A stretch of 64,000 bases of DNA from Pectobacterium carotovorum (GTDB taxonomy: Bacteria > Pseudomonadota > Gammaproteobacteria > Enterobacterales > Enterobacteriaceae), in contig NZ_JAXAFK010000001.1 in NCBI RefSeq assembly GCF_033898505.1, positions 124,001-188,000 on the forward strand, in the 5' to 3' direction. The translations under genes and the position numbers were made by a program. Below the pieces are notes generated by a model. It was not told the DNA's origin, did not search any database, and worked only from the letters and a program-made list of their open reading frames with translations. Positions 7,680 through 16,449 of the stretch are shown here, piece after piece (the first letter of the stretch is position 1; each line of letters starts with the position of its first letter).

Positions 7680-7710
7680 TGGTGCCCGGACTCGGAATCG
7701 AACCAAGGAC
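7680..7710. other. Presumed attachment site (island/tRNA junction)
   Basis: The 3' end of tRNA-Phe, including the T-arm, faces the integrase gene. P4-type integrases recombine in such tRNA ends and leave a direct repeat at the other island boundary, which is outside this window. The exact core is therefore not defined. Confidence 0.5.
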
Positions 7711-7755
7711 ACGAGGATTTTCAATCCTCTGCTCTACCGACTGAGCTATCCGGGC
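7680..7755 (-). tRNA. pheV: tRNA-Phe (anticodon GAA)
   Basis: A 76-nt cloverleaf on the minus strand: acceptor arm GCCCGGA/TCCGGGC with encoded CCA, D-arm GCTCAGTCGGTAGAGC, anticodon stem-loop with GAA in GATTGAAAATC, and T-arm GGTTCGATTCC. In E. coli pheV also lies near speC, which supports the symbol by position. Confidence 0.97.
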
Positions 7756-7765
7756 AACGGGGCGC

Positions 7766-7794
7766 ATTAAACCGTATTGGCCGCACGGCGTCAA
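7766..7794 (-). promoter_or_regulatory. Sigma-70 promoter of tRNA-Phe
   Basis: On the minus strand TTGACG (7789-7794) and TTTAAT (7766-7771) are separated by 17 bp. A GC-rich discriminator GCGCCCC follows, the hallmark of stringently controlled stable-RNA promoters. Confidence 0.8.
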
Positions 7795-7884
7795 CGGGTT
7801 TCTGTCACAAAGCGGAGCGCCTGCGCTATTTTCAGGCAATTGTATTATTTGCTAGCCGATTTCTGGCGATCCTTTCAGCACGCT

Positions 7885-8012
7885 TATATCCGTCATACTT
7901 CAAGTTACATGTGCGTTGGCTGCGTTTAGTCACCCGAATCACTTACCTGAGTAAGCTCATCGGAACTCCTTTCCTTGCCGCCTGCCTGAAACTCGAATTA
8001 TTTAGGGTATAG
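7885..8012. repeat. Enterobacterial palindromic intergenic repeat (YPAL-like)
   Basis: A roughly 127-bp imperfect palindrome. The left end (CATACTTCAAGTT) and the right end (AACTCGAATTATTTAGGG) are imperfect inverted copies, and the centre carries CACTTACCTGAGTAAGCTC. I recall this type of element as common in Yersinia, Serratia and Pectobacterium intergenic regions; the exact family name is uncertain. Confidence 0.6.
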
Positions 8013-8192
8013 TGCGATAACGTTTCTTCCTGATTCGCACGGCATGTTTCGTTGCACTTTTTACCGCCTTGAGTGCGGGCTGGATTGTTGAATTTGATGA
8101 AGAATAATGCCACTATTGCGCGGTTTTTAACGTCTCGTTCACCTGAACGCCCCTTTAAGCGTAGTTAGCGTTAGCTAAAGAGGATCGCCGAT

Positions 8193-8324
8193 ATGTCAGA
8201 TTCATTGCTCATGGTGCAGAATGCTCGCGCCAGCTCGTTGATGACGTCACTGCGTGTATCTTCTTATCACCCCTGCGCGATTGACTTTTCTCCCCGTCGA
8301 TTATCCTCCTTCACCATGCGGTGA
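8193..8324 (+). CDS. Candidate 43-residue upstream ORF before speC
   Basis: An ATG at 8193 is preceded by AGAGGA at 8 nt and opens a 43-codon frame (MSDSLLMVQNARASS...). It is followed by GAGGCGT/ACGCCTC and CCTACAG/CTGTAGG inverted repeats before the decarboxylase start at 8556. Ornithine decarboxylase genes can be controlled by a leader peptide (SpeFL for speF), but this peptide does not resemble SpeFL. Between 8325 and 8555 I see two further tiny frames (from 8350 and 8384) and no other gene. Only the ribosome-binding site supports this call. Confidence 0.3.
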   Translation: MSDSLLMVQNARASSLMTSLRVSSYHPCAIDFSPRRLSSFTMR

Positions 8325-8555
8325 GGCGTTCGTTCGCTCACTGTTAGGCATGAGTAAAAATAGAGTACGCCTCTGCTTTTACTGATGTCTATCGGATGGT
8401 GCTGGCTCCAGTTTTTCCATTCTTGGCCTACAGTTTACCTGTAGGGATCATACGCTTGTCGTTATTGATTGGCATTGTGATTGGTCGGGATTGTTATCCC
8501 TGAACGGTGTCTTCCAGGCACGTACACTTACCCTTAACCGTTTGGGTTTGGTTAC

Positions 8556-10709
8556 ATGAAACAGTTAAAAATTGCGGCGAATGCAGCGGTTGCCACCCGT
8601 TTAATCACAACGCGCGAGATTGTCGCGTTGAGTCAGACCGACTTCACCGATGTGGCGGCGGTCGTGGTTTCGATTGAGGAAGCCCGTAGCGGCATTCTGT
8701 CGATATTGCAGCACACTGGCTTTAGTATCCCGGCGTTTGTCGAAGAGCCTGATGAAGATAAAGAGCTGGATGTTCTGCCTGCGGGCAGCGAATGGCTGAT
8801 TCTCGATGACGAAGGCGAGCACGCGAACGTGCTGGAACGTGCAGCGAAAGCCTATCAGGATGCGCTACTGCCGCCGTTTTTCGATACGCTGACCAAGTAC
8901 GTCAACATGAAAAACACGACGTTTGCCTGCCCGGGGCATCAGGGCGGTCAGTTCTTCCGCAAGCATCCAGCGGGGCGTCAGTTTTTTGAGTTTTACGGTG
9001 AGAACGTTTTTCGTTCGGACATCTGTAATGCGGACGTCAAACTGGGCGATTTGCTGATCCATGAAGGGGCAGCGAAGAAGGCGCAGAAGCACGCCGCGCG
9101 CGTGTTTAACGCCGATAAAACCTATTTCGTGTTGAACGGCACGTCCTCCGCGAACAAAGTGGTGACGAACGCGCTGCTGGCGCGTGGTGATCTGGTGCTG
9201 TTTGACCGTAACAACCATAAATCCAACCACCACGGTGCGCTGATTCAGGCGGGTGCGACGCCGGTTTATCTGGAAACCGTGCGCAACCCGTTCGGCTTTA
9301 TCGGCGGCGTGGATGCGCACTGTTTTGATGAAGCTTATCTGCGCAAGCTGATTGCGGAAGTTGCGCCGGAACGCGCCAACGAGCCGCGTCCGTTCCGTCT
9401 GGCCGTCATCCAACTCGGCACCTATGACGGCACCATTTATAATGCGCGTCAGGTTGTCGATAGCATCGGGCACCTGTGCGACTACATTCTGTTTGACTCC
9501 GCCTGGGTCGGCTATGAGCAGTTTATCCCGATGATGGAGCAGTGCTCGCCGCTGTTGCTGGATCTGAATGAGAACGATCCGGGCATCTTTGTCACTCAGT
9601 CGGTGCATAAGCAGCAGGCGGGCTTCTCCCAGACCTCGCAGATCCACAAAAAAGATACGCACATCAAAGGTCAGCGTCGTTTCTGCAACCATAAACAGCT
9701 GAATAACGCCTTTATGCTGCATGCTTCGACCAGCCCGTTTTACCCGCTGTTCGCCGCGCTGGACGTCAATGCCAAAATGCATGAAGGGGCAAGCGGGCGT
9801 CGGATGTGGATGGACTGCGTGAAGTTGGGCATTGAGGCACGGAAGCAACTGCTGACGCGTTGTTCGCTCATCAAACCGTTTGTACCTGTGACGGTAGGCG
9901 GCGCGCTGTGGCAGGATCACGATACGGAGACGATCGCGCAGGACGTGCGCTTCTTCAACTTTGAGCCGGGCGAGAAATGGCATGCGTTTGAAGGCTATGC
10001 GGAGGATCAGTACTTTATCGATCCTTGCAAGTTACTGCTGACCACGCCGGGTATTGATGCGATTAGCGGCGATTATACCGAATTTGGCATTCCGGCGACG
10101 ATTCTGGCTAACTACCTGCGCGAGCATGGCATCATCCCTGAAAAATGCGACATGAACTCGATCCTGTTCCTGCTAACGCCAGCGGAAGATGCAGCAAAAA
10201 TGCAGGAACTGGTGAATGCGCTGGTACATTTTGAAACGCTGATCGCCCGCGATGCGCCGTTGAGTGAAGTGCTGCCTAGCCTGTACCAGAAATACAAAGA
10301 GCGTTATCGCGGTTATCGTCTGCGTCGGCTGTGTCAGGAAATGCATGACTTTTACGCTCAGCACAACGTGAAAGATCTGCAAAAAGCGATGTTCCGCAAA
10401 ACCGAGTTTCCATCCGTGGTGATGCTACCGCAGGATGCCAACAGAGAGTTTGTGCGCGGCAATATCGAACTGGTTCCTGTCGCTGAAGCAGAAGGCCGTA
10501 TAGCGGCAGAAGGGGCATTGCCGTATCCGCCGGGCGTGCTGTGCGTCGTGCCGGGGGAAACCTGGGGCGGGGCGGTACAACGCTATTTTCTGGCGCTGGA
10601 AGCGGGCATTAACCTGCTGCCGGGCTTCTCACCGGAATTGCAGGGTGTCTATAGCGTCGCAGAAGAAGATGGCAGCAAGCGTCTGTACGGTTACGTGATC
10701 GAAGCGTAA
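8556..10709 (+). CDS. speC: Ornithine decarboxylase, biosynthetic type
   Basis: Pyridoxal-phosphate enzyme converting ornithine to putrescine, the first step of polyamine synthesis; cytoplasmic. The 717 residues equal the usual length of enterobacterial inducible-fold decarboxylases. An N-terminal wing domain is followed by the PLP domain with VLNGTSSANKVV and the cofactor lysine in SVHKQQAG (Lys about 352). No antiporter gene potE follows, and the gene lies next to tRNA-Phe as speC does in E. coli, so the constitutive enzyme is more likely than SpeF. The long 5' region (a repeat, a candidate upstream ORF and inverted repeats) suggests leader regulation. A strong terminator follows at 10735. 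Confidence 0.95.
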   Translation: MKQLKIAANAAVATRLITTREIVALSQTDFTDVAAVVVSIEEARSGILSILQHTGFSIPAFVEEPDEDKELDVLPAGSEWLILDDEGEHANVLERAAKAYQDALLPPFFDTLTKYVNMKNTTFACPGHQGGQFFRKHPAGRQFFEFYGENVFRSDICNADVKLGDLLIHEGAAKKAQKHAARVFNADKTYFVLNGTSSANKVVTNALLARGDLVLFDRNNHKSNHHGALIQAGATPVYLETVRNPFGFIGGVDAHCFDEAYLRKLIAEVAPERANEPRPFRLAVIQLGTYDGTIYNARQVVDSIGHLCDYILFDSAWVGYEQFIPMMEQCSPLLLDLNENDPGIFVTQSVHKQQAGFSQTSQIHKKDTHIKGQRRFCNHKQLNNAFMLHASTSPFYPLFAALDVNAKMHEGASGRRMWMDCVKLGIEARKQLLTRCSLIKPFVPVTVGGALWQDHDTETIAQDVRFFNFEPGEKWHAFEGYAEDQYFIDPCKLLLTTPGIDAISGDYTEFGIPATILANYLREHGIIPEKCDMNSILFLLTPAEDAAKMQELVNALVHFETLIARDAPLSEVLPSLYQKYKERYRGYRLRRLCQEMHDFYAQHNVKDLQKAMFRKTEFPSVVMLPQDANREFVRGNIELVPVAEAEGRIAAEGALPYPPGVLCVVPGETWGGAVQRYFLALEAGINLLPGFSPELQGVYSVAEEDGSKRLYGYVIEA

Positions 10710-10734
10710 TGACGAATAGCAGTAAGCAAAGGCT

Positions 10735-10763
10735 CTCAGGCTCGGAAACGAGCCTGAGTTTCT
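10735..10763 (+). terminator. Terminator of speC
   Basis: CTCAGGCTCG and CGAGCCTGAG pair around GAAA, followed by TTTCTT. It lies just before the convergent permease gene. Confidence 0.85.
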
Positions 10764-10769
10764 TCTGTC

Positions 10770-12248
10770 TTAACGCAGGCTGGATTCCTGCTGGTCGGCG
10801 AGCGCCACGGCTTCGCGCTGCTTTTTCAGCCCGCGCCAGCCGATAATCAGCATGATCGTCAGTACCGGAATCGTCGCAACCGTCCAGGTGCCGTTTGGAT
10901 AATCAAACGCCATTAGTCCCAACACGCTCACCAGAAAAGCCAGCGTCAACCACGATGTCACGGGCGCACCGGGCATTTTGAACGCCACGGGTTTGGCTTT
11001 CCCCTGACGAATCGCTTTGCGCAGCTGCATCTGGCACAGAATGATGAACGCCCAGGAGCAGATAATGCCGAGTGAGGCGATATTCAGGACGATCTCGAAC
11101 ACCTGCGACGGCACCACGTAGTTCAGCACCACGCCGATAATGTGGATGGCGACCGTGACCAAAATACCGGTATAGGGCACGGACTGGTTGCTCATTTTCG
11201 ACAGAAAAGCGGGAGCCGAACCGCCCAGCGACAGCGAGCGCAGAATGCGCCCCGTCGAGTACAGGCCGGAGTTCAGGCTGGACAGCGCGGCGGACAGCAC
11301 CACGATATTCATGATCGTGCCGATATAGGGAACGCCCAGCTTGCTGAAGAAGGTCACGAACGGGCTTTGCCCCGCCTGATAAGCGTTCCACGGCAGCAGG
11401 CAGACCAATAGCGCGACAGAGCCGACGTAGAACAGGCCGATACGCCAGATGACGCTGTTGACCGCTTTCGGCAGCACTTTCTCCGGGTCTTTACATTCGC
11501 CTGCGGTTGTCCCGATGATCTCGATGCCGGCAAAGGCAAATATTACCCCCTGAACCAGCACCAGCGCGGGCAGAATACCGTGTGGGAACAGGCCGCCGTT
11601 ATCGGTAATCAGATGCAGGCCGGGTGTGTTGCCGTCCAGCGGGCTGCCCGTGCCGAGATAGACCGTACCGACCACCAGAAAAATGGCGATGGCCGCAACC
11701 TTAATCAGCGCGAACCAGAACTCCATTTCGGCAAACCACTTCACGCCAATCAGGTTCATCAGCGTGACGATGGACAGCGCACCCAGCGCGAACAGCCACT
11801 GCGGGACATCGGCAAAGGTGCCCCAATAGTGCATGTAGAGCGCGACGGCGGTGATGTCGACAATCCCGGTCATCGCCCAGTTGAGGAAGTACATCCAGCC
11901 TGCCACGTAGGAGGCCTTTTCACCCAGAAACTCACGCGAGTACGACACGAAGCTGCCACTCGTGGGGCGATGCACGATCAGTTCGCCTAATGCACGCAGA
12001 ATGAAAAAAGAGAAGATACCGCAAACCAGATAGACCAGAGCCAGCGCGGGCCCAGCCATTTGCAGACGCGCACCTGCACCAAGAAATAAACCGGTGCCGA
12101 TGGAGCCGCCAATCGCGATCATCTGTACGTGGCGGTTACCGATACTTTGGTGATAACCCTTTTCGTGGAGACGTTGCTCGGCGACATGATGCTCGCCATG
12201 AGGGGAGGAATGTTGTGTCATTGATGTCGGTGTTTTCCTGTCTATCAC
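10770..12248 (-). CDS. ansP: Amino-acid permease, AnsP-type (L-asparagine)
   Basis: Inner-membrane proton symporter of the amino acid-polyamine-organocation family, about 12 transmembrane segments. The sequence follows E. coli AnsP almost segment for segment: MIAIGGSIGTGLFLGAGARL near the N-terminus, LRALGELIVHRPTSGSFVSY, and the HLITDNGGLFPHG loop. Asparagine as substrate is inferred from that similarity. The frame opens at a GTG (12248); the ATG at 12221 (MTQHSS) is the alternative, with AGGA rather far upstream. It is convergent with speC and shares a hairpin region with it. Confidence 0.9.
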   Translation of the reverse strand: MIDRKTPTSMTQHSSPHGEHHVAEQRLHEKGYHQSIGNRHVQMIAIGGSIGTGLFLGAGARLQMAGPALALVYLVCGIFSFFILRALGELIVHRPTSGSFVSYSREFLGEKASYVAGWMYFLNWAMTGIVDITAVALYMHYWGTFADVPQWLFALGALSIVTLMNLIGVKWFAEMEFWFALIKVAAIAIFLVVGTVYLGTGSPLDGNTPGLHLITDNGGLFPHGILPALVLVQGVIFAFAGIEIIGTTAGECKDPEKVLPKAVNSVIWRIGLFYVGSVALLVCLLPWNAYQAGQSPFVTFFSKLGVPYIGTIMNIVVLSAALSSLNSGLYSTGRILRSLSLGGSAPAFLSKMSNQSVPYTGILVTVAIHIIGVVLNYVVPSQVFEIVLNIASLGIICSWAFIILCQMQLRKAIRQGKAKPVAFKMPGAPVTSWLTLAFLVSVLGLMAFDYPNGTWTVATIPVLTIMLIIGWRGLKKQREAVALADQQESSLR

Positions 12249-12477
12249 GCATCTCTTGGCGACGCGCTTGCTATTATTATTTCGAATTCAACTGGTTATG
12301 TTTTTGCCTGGGGCATTTTCTTATAGTGCGCTGAACGCGGTCAGCCGCATGGCAGAAAACAACGGCAGCGATGCTACCTTTTCCTGTGTGCTGTGGCAAA
12401 AAATGGAGAGAAGGAAAGTGTGTCAGAGCATGATGGCGTGGGGATTGCGGTGCGTCATGCAGGGGAAAAATTTCACC

Positions 12478-12505
12478 GCTCCGGTTATGTGAGAAATACC
12501 GGAGC
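12478..12505 (-). terminator. Terminator-like hairpin after the SDR gene
   Basis: GCTCCGGT and ACCGGAGC pair with a 12-nt loop; a T-run follows a few bases later on the minus strand. It lies in the 280-bp gap between the SDR gene and the permease, where I see no gene. Confidence 0.45.
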
Positions 12506-12530
12506 GGGATGAAGCGCAAAAGGTGATGGG

Positions 12531-13274
12531 TTACGCGCCGACATCCGCGCGCGTTGGCCCTTGAAAATGGATGGCGTTGATATGGCAACTGCGTGGCTGG
12601 ATGAGCACGAAACGCATGGCTTCCCATATCGAGCGGGCATTCAGCAGGTGCTCGCCCATTTTTTCCTCGCTAGCCGGATAGTCATCCAGGCCAGTGACCT
12701 CGAAATCTGGCGGATAAAACCCCGTCACGCGAATATTGTCCTGTGCGACATGGTGCGTCAGATTCTGGCTAAAACCGCTCATACCGTGCTTGGCGGCGAA
12801 GAAAGCCGGGTGGGCGATAGAATCGTGAAACTGCGGTATGCCGCAGACCGAAACCATCGCCAGAATATCAGCGCCCGGTGAACGGCGCAGGCTCGGCAAT
12901 AGCGCTTTGGTGAGCAGGATAGACCCGGTCAGGCCGGAGTTGATGGTGCTGACGATATCCGCATCGGTGTCTTCTTCGCCCAATGCGCCTTCCAGCCATT
13001 GGGCGGCGCTGAGCACCAGAATATCGACGGGCGCACTGTCTTCCAGTAACTGTGCGGAAAAATCCCTGACCGAATCAGGATTGGCGATATCGCACTGATA
13101 GGCGCGAGCTGTGCCGCCCTCCTGATGAATAATGTCGACGCTGGCCTGTGCATCGGCCAGTTTACGGGCGCAAAGATCGACTTTCACGCCTTCGCGAGCC
13201 AGCCAGACGGATACCGCTTGTCCAAAATCGCGACCTCCGCCGGTGACAATCGCGCGTTTACCTTTCAGCATCAT
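12531..13274 (-). CDS. Short-chain dehydrogenase/reductase family protein with altered active site
   Basis: A classical SDR fold of about 247 residues. The NAD(P)-binding glycine motif TGGGRDFG follows the first strand (KRAIVTGGG), CDIANPDS gives the Asp that contacts the adenine ring, and the serine region is MVSVCGIPQ. At the YxxxK catalytic motif the sequence reads FFAAK: Phe replaces the catalytic Tyr while the Lys is kept. It may therefore be a poor oxidoreductase or have another role. The start is the ATG at 13274, with AAGGGA a few bases upstream; the open frame extends 52 codons further into non-conserved sequence. It lies 76 bp downstream of a TetR gene on the same strand and is probably co-transcribed with it. 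Confidence 0.85.
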   Translation of the reverse strand: MMLKGKRAIVTGGGRDFGQAVSVWLAREGVKVDLCARKLADAQASVDIIHQEGGTARAYQCDIANPDSVRDFSAQLLEDSAPVDILVLSAAQWLEGALGEEDTDADIVSTINSGLTGSILLTKALLPSLRRSPGADILAMVSVCGIPQFHDSIAHPAFFAAKHGMSGFSQNLTHHVAQDNIRVTGFYPPDFEVTGLDDYPASEEKMGEHLLNARSIWEAMRFVLIQPRSCHINAIHFQGPTRADVGA

Positions 13275-13350
13275 GTGTTCCCTTAACAACGTCTGTTCTT
13301 CCGTTCCTGCGCATCCGGCAACGTGGCGGGATGCGGCATGAATGTGCTCG

Positions 13351-13980
13351 TCAGGTTTTCGGGGAGTTGGCCTGCGCAGCGTCTTCTTCAGCCTGCCGTA
13401 AAATGGCTTTGGCGACCCACTGTGTGACATCCTGAATGCTGTCTTCTTCCAAATGCCAGATATCTTTCAGCACCAGAAAAACCTCGGAGCCGTAAATGAG
13501 TGATAAGGCATAAATCACCCGCTGTTGTGCTTCTGGCGTGATTTTCCCTTCCAGCGGTTCGGTGGCAATTTTGAGCAGGCGTTTACGATTGCCGCGCGTC
13601 AGCGTATCCGTATGGAGACGATTAGAACGGCGATCTGCCCATTGTTGCAGTGACAGATGCAGGGCGGCACGCAGCGCACCTTCATGTTCCAGCATTCTGG
13701 GGTAAGCAAAATGCAGCAGTTCGGCAACGCGTTCGCTGGCGTCCGGCTGTGTCGGGTGCCACGCCAGAATCGGGCCAAGGCTTTCGCCGACCACGGCGGA
13801 GACTAACGCACTCTGTGTCGGAAAATAGCGGTAGGCCGTGGCGCGTGAAAGCTGAGCCGCAGCGGCAACATCGGTAATGGAGGGAAATATGCCCTGGTCG
13901 AACATATTCATCGCGGTATCAATTAATAAACGACGGGTTTTCGCCCGTGTTGATGTCAGTTTTTCATCCCGTTCAATCAC
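13351..13980 (-). CDS. TetR-family transcriptional regulator
   Basis: A 209-residue repressor-type protein. The N-terminal helix-turn-helix is FPSITDVAAAAQLSRATAYRY, at about residues 32-52, typical of TetR; the C-terminal ligand domain is unassigned. The start is a GTG with GAGG 5 nt upstream. It is divergent from the UPF0261/PEP-hydrolase-like operon and shares a 288-bp region with it that contains a perfect TGAGAC-N4-GTCTCA palindrome, a plausible operator. The same-strand SDR gene follows. The likely role is control of one or both neighbouring units by an unknown ligand. Confidence 0.88.
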   Translation of the reverse strand: MIERDEKLTSTRAKTRRLLIDTAMNMFDQGIFPSITDVAAAAQLSRATAYRYFPTQSALVSAVVGESLGPILAWHPTQPDASERVAELLHFAYPRMLEHEGALRAALHLSLQQWADRRSNRLHTDTLTRGNRKRLLKIATEPLEGKITPEAQQRVIYALSLIYGSEVFLVLKDIWHLEEDSIQDVTQWVAKAILRQAEEDAAQANSPKT

Positions 13981-14113
13981 ATAGACCTCATTGAATTTTC
14001 GGGCCGGAAGCTATCGTGCAGCACGGCGTTATCGCCAGAACTATAGCAAATTGAGTGATTCTTGTGCCACGTCAAGCTTTCTTACTGTTAATGTAATGTC
14101 GTACATAACATTT

Positions 14114-14129
14114 TGAGACTTTTGTCTCA
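14114..14129. promoter_or_regulatory. Candidate TetR operator
   Basis: Perfect inverted repeat TGAGACTTTTGTCTCA in the divergent intergenic region. A half-site, AGTCTCAA, follows about 40 bp downstream. Both lie between the regulator and the UPF0261 gene. Confidence 0.55.
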
Positions 14130-14268
14130 TTTGAGTGTTTAATGATTTGTCTTTCTGATACTCAAGTCTCAATATGGCGACAAATTAATCTTATCTGTTT
14201 TTGGTTTCTTGTAATTGTTATTTATATCAATCTGTTAATTGTTTCACTAATGGTGGGAGGGAGACCAA

Positions 14269-15492
14269 GTGGGAAGTAAAGTTGGCAGCGTTTATATTGC
14301 AAGTACAGCTGATACTAAAGGGAAAGAACAGATTTACGTCCGCGATCTGATTGCCGCTACAGGCTTGAAAACCGTCACGGTCGATCTGTCAACGACACTG
14401 CCGTCAACGGATGCAGGGGTGTCAGAGGTGACAGATATCCGTGCAGAAACGGTGGCATCGTACCACCCGCAGGGCGCGTCGGCGGTGTTTTGCCATGACA
14501 GAGGGCAGGCGATTGGCGCCATGGCTGTCGCGTTTGAGCACTTCATGCTGTCTCGTGATGATATTGCCGGGGTACTTGGGCTTGGCGGTTCCGGCGGCAC
14601 GGCGTTGATCACGCCTGCGATGCAGGCGTTACCGATTGGGATGCCGAAGCTGATGGTGTCGACGATGGCCTCCGGCGATATTTCCGGTTACATCGGTGCC
14701 AGCGATATAAGCATGATGTATTCCGTTACCGATGTGGCGGGCCTGAACCGCATTTCTCGTCAGGTTCTTGGCAACGCCGCGCACCAGATCGCCGGTGCCG
14801 TGAAATTTAAGACTCAGGAACATCATGACGATAAGCCCGCGATTGGCCTGACCATGTTTGGCGTAACGACGCCGTGCATTCAGGAAGCCAGTAAATTGCT
14901 GGAAGCGGAGTTTGACTGTCTGGTCTTTCACGCGACGGGCAGCGGCGGGAAAGCGATGGAAAAGCTGGTGGACAGCCATTTGCTCACTGGCGTGCTCGAT
15001 CTCACGACGACTGAGGTGTGCGATTTACTGTTTGATGGCGTGCTCGCCTGTGGGCCGGAACGGTTTGACGCAATAGCCAAGACGCAGGTGCCTTACGTGG
15101 CCTCCTGCGGGGCGCTGGACATGGTGAATTTTGGCGCGCCCGCCAGCATACCGGAGAAATACGCGCATCGTCTGTTCTACAACCACAACGCACAGGTCAC
15201 TCTGATGCGTACGACGATAGACGAAAATATCGCGATGGCGCGCTGGATTGGGGAAAAGCTGAACCGCTGTGAAGGTGAGGTACGCTTCCTGATTCCGGAA
15301 GGCGGCTTCTCCGCGCTGGATGCGCCGGATCAGGCATTCTGGCACCCGGAAGCGCGTGATGCGTTTATCAGCACGCTAGAGAGCGTCGTTCAGCAAACGG
15401 CAAGACGACAGATTATTCGTCTGCCTTTCCATATTAACGATCCTTTATTTGCCCACGCGGCTGTCGATGCGTTTCGGGCTTTAGTGAAATAA
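14269..15492 (+). CDS. UPF0261 / Tm-1-like ATP-binding domain protein
   Basis: A 407-residue UPF0261 family member. The first half has a Rossmann-like start ([20 protein letters not shown]) and [19 protein letters not shown], the glycine-rich loop of the Tm-1 N-terminal type; the second half has [16 protein letters not shown] and ends with LPFHINDP. In tomato the homologous Tm-1 domain binds ATP and blocks tobamovirus replication; the bacterial role is unknown to me. The start is a GTG after a purine-rich GGGAGGGAGA. The next gene follows after 13 bp. In fungi and plants the two domains are often fused, which supports a joint function. Confidence 0.85.
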   Translation: MGSKVGSVYIASTADTKGKEQIYVRDLIAATGLKTVTVDLSTTLPSTDAGVSEVTDIRAETVASYHPQGASAVFCHDRGQAIGAMAVAFEHFMLSRDDIAGVLGLGGSGGTALITPAMQALPIGMPKLMVSTMASGDISGYIGASDISMMYSVTDVAGLNRISRQVLGNAAHQIAGAVKFKTQEHHDDKPAIGLTMFGVTTPCIQEASKLLEAEFDCLVFHATGSGGKAMEKLVDSHLLTGVLDLTTTEVCDLLFDGVLACGPERFDAIAKTQVPYVASCGALDMVNFGAPASIPEKYAHRLFYNHNAQVTLMRTTIDENIAMARWIGEKLNRCEGEVRFLIPEGGFSALDAPDQAFWHPEARDAFISTLESVVQQTARRQIIRLPFHINDPLFAHAAVDAFRALVK

Positions 15493-15505
15493 GAAGGGAA
15501 AAAGT

Positions 15506-16339
15506 ATGAAGTCAGGCATGAATCGTCAGGAACTGCTGGCAAAATTCCGCGAAATGATCGCCCGCCGCGAGCCGATTATCGGTGGTGGCGCAGGCACCGG
15601 CCTTTCCGCGAAATGTGAAGAAGCGGGCGGCATCGATCTGATCGTGATCTACAACTCCGGACGCTATCGCATGGCGGGGAGAGGTTCTCTGGCTGGCCTG
15701 CTGGCTTACGGCAACGCGAATGAGATCGTTGTGGATATGGCGAAAGAGGTTCTGCCAGTCGTGAAGCATACGCCAGTGCTGGCGGGCGTGAACGGAACCG
15801 ATCCTTTCTGTCAGTTTGATAAGTTTCTGGATGATCTGAAAGCGCTGGGTTTCTCTGGCGTGCAGAACTTCCCAACCGTTGGTCTGATTGACGGTAATTT
15901 CCGCGCCAATCTGGAAGAAACTGGCATGGGATATGCGCTGGAAGTGGACATGATTCGTCTGGCGCATGAAAAAGACATGCTGACCACGCCTTATGTGTTC
16001 AGTGCGGCAGATGCCGTCGCGATGACGAAAGCAGGGGCGGATATTATTGTGCCGCACATGGGGTTAACCACCGGCGGCAACATTGGGGCGGAAACCGCAC
16101 TGAATCTTGCAGATTGCGTGCCGTTGATTAATCACTGGGCGAATGAGGCGAAGTCCATACGCAAGGATGTGATTGTACTGTGCCACGGCGGGCCGATTTC
16201 AACACCGCAGGATGCGCAGTTCATTATGGATCACTGCCCGCAGTGCGATGGTTTTTACGGTGCCAGCTCGATGGAGCGGCTGCCGACAGAAACAGCGTTA
16301 ACGGCTACAACACAGCAATTCAAAAAAATTAAGCGTTAA
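15506..16339 (+). CDS. PEP-hydrolase-like TIM-barrel protein
   Basis: A 277-residue protein of the family annotated phosphoenolpyruvate hydrolase-like or TIM-barrel signal transduction protein. Supporting stretches are [21 protein letters not shown] (near residue 20), [23 protein letters not shown] and a C-terminal barrel motif [11 protein letters not shown]. It is the usual partner of UPF0261 proteins, and the two lie 13 bp apart with AAGGGA before the ATG. Substrate and reaction are not established; a carbon-carbon bond-forming or -breaking step on a keto acid would fit the fold. A strong terminator follows. Confidence 0.85.
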   Translation: MKSGMNRQELLAKFREMIARREPIIGGGAGTGLSAKCEEAGGIDLIVIYNSGRYRMAGRGSLAGLLAYGNANEIVVDMAKEVLPVVKHTPVLAGVNGTDPFCQFDKFLDDLKALGFSGVQNFPTVGLIDGNFRANLEETGMGYALEVDMIRLAHEKDMLTTPYVFSAADAVAMTKAGADIIVPHMGLTTGGNIGAETALNLADCVPLINHWANEAKSIRKDVIVLCHGGPISTPQDAQFIMDHCPQCDGFYGASSMERLPTETALTATTQQFKKIKR

Positions 16340-16420
16340 CACACTTTTTTGGCTCTCTACCTGCTGATGTCCCAATGCTGGAACAAAGGCGGGTAAATTT
16401 TGCGCCAATATCAGGGAATA

Positions 16421-16449
16421 CGGCCAGCATATGCTGGCCGCAGTTTTTT
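16421..16449 (+). terminator. Terminator of the UPF0261 operon
   Basis: CGGCCAGCAT and ATGCTGGCCG form a perfect 20-bp palindrome followed by CAG and a T6 run. Confidence 0.8.

Larger units (their letters stand above)
1..7680. mobile_element. End of an integrated genomic island in tRNA-Phe
   Basis: A P4-type integrase (6259-7518) lies beside the 3' end of a tRNA-Phe gene and is transcribed away from it, the usual layout of an integrated element. Inward are a ribbon-helix-helix-like protein, a MobC-like protein, an IS3-family remnant and a DNA methyltransferase/ATPase module. The first 3.4 kb is clearly more AT-rich than the core genes past 8.5 kb. The far end of the island, and so its size and second attachment site, lies outside the window. 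No conjugation genes are visible here. Confidence 0.85.

Noticed and set aside
7627..7839. 70-codon frame across tRNA-Phe
   Set aside because: It reads through a tRNA gene and its promoter.
8865..9983. 372-codon minus-strand frame inside speC
   Set aside because: Antisense shadow of a strongly supported gene; its residue composition reflects reversed codons. The same applies to long antisense frames in recC (47009-47869), ptrA (49091-49978), phnJ (26421-27287) and phnI (25622-26329).
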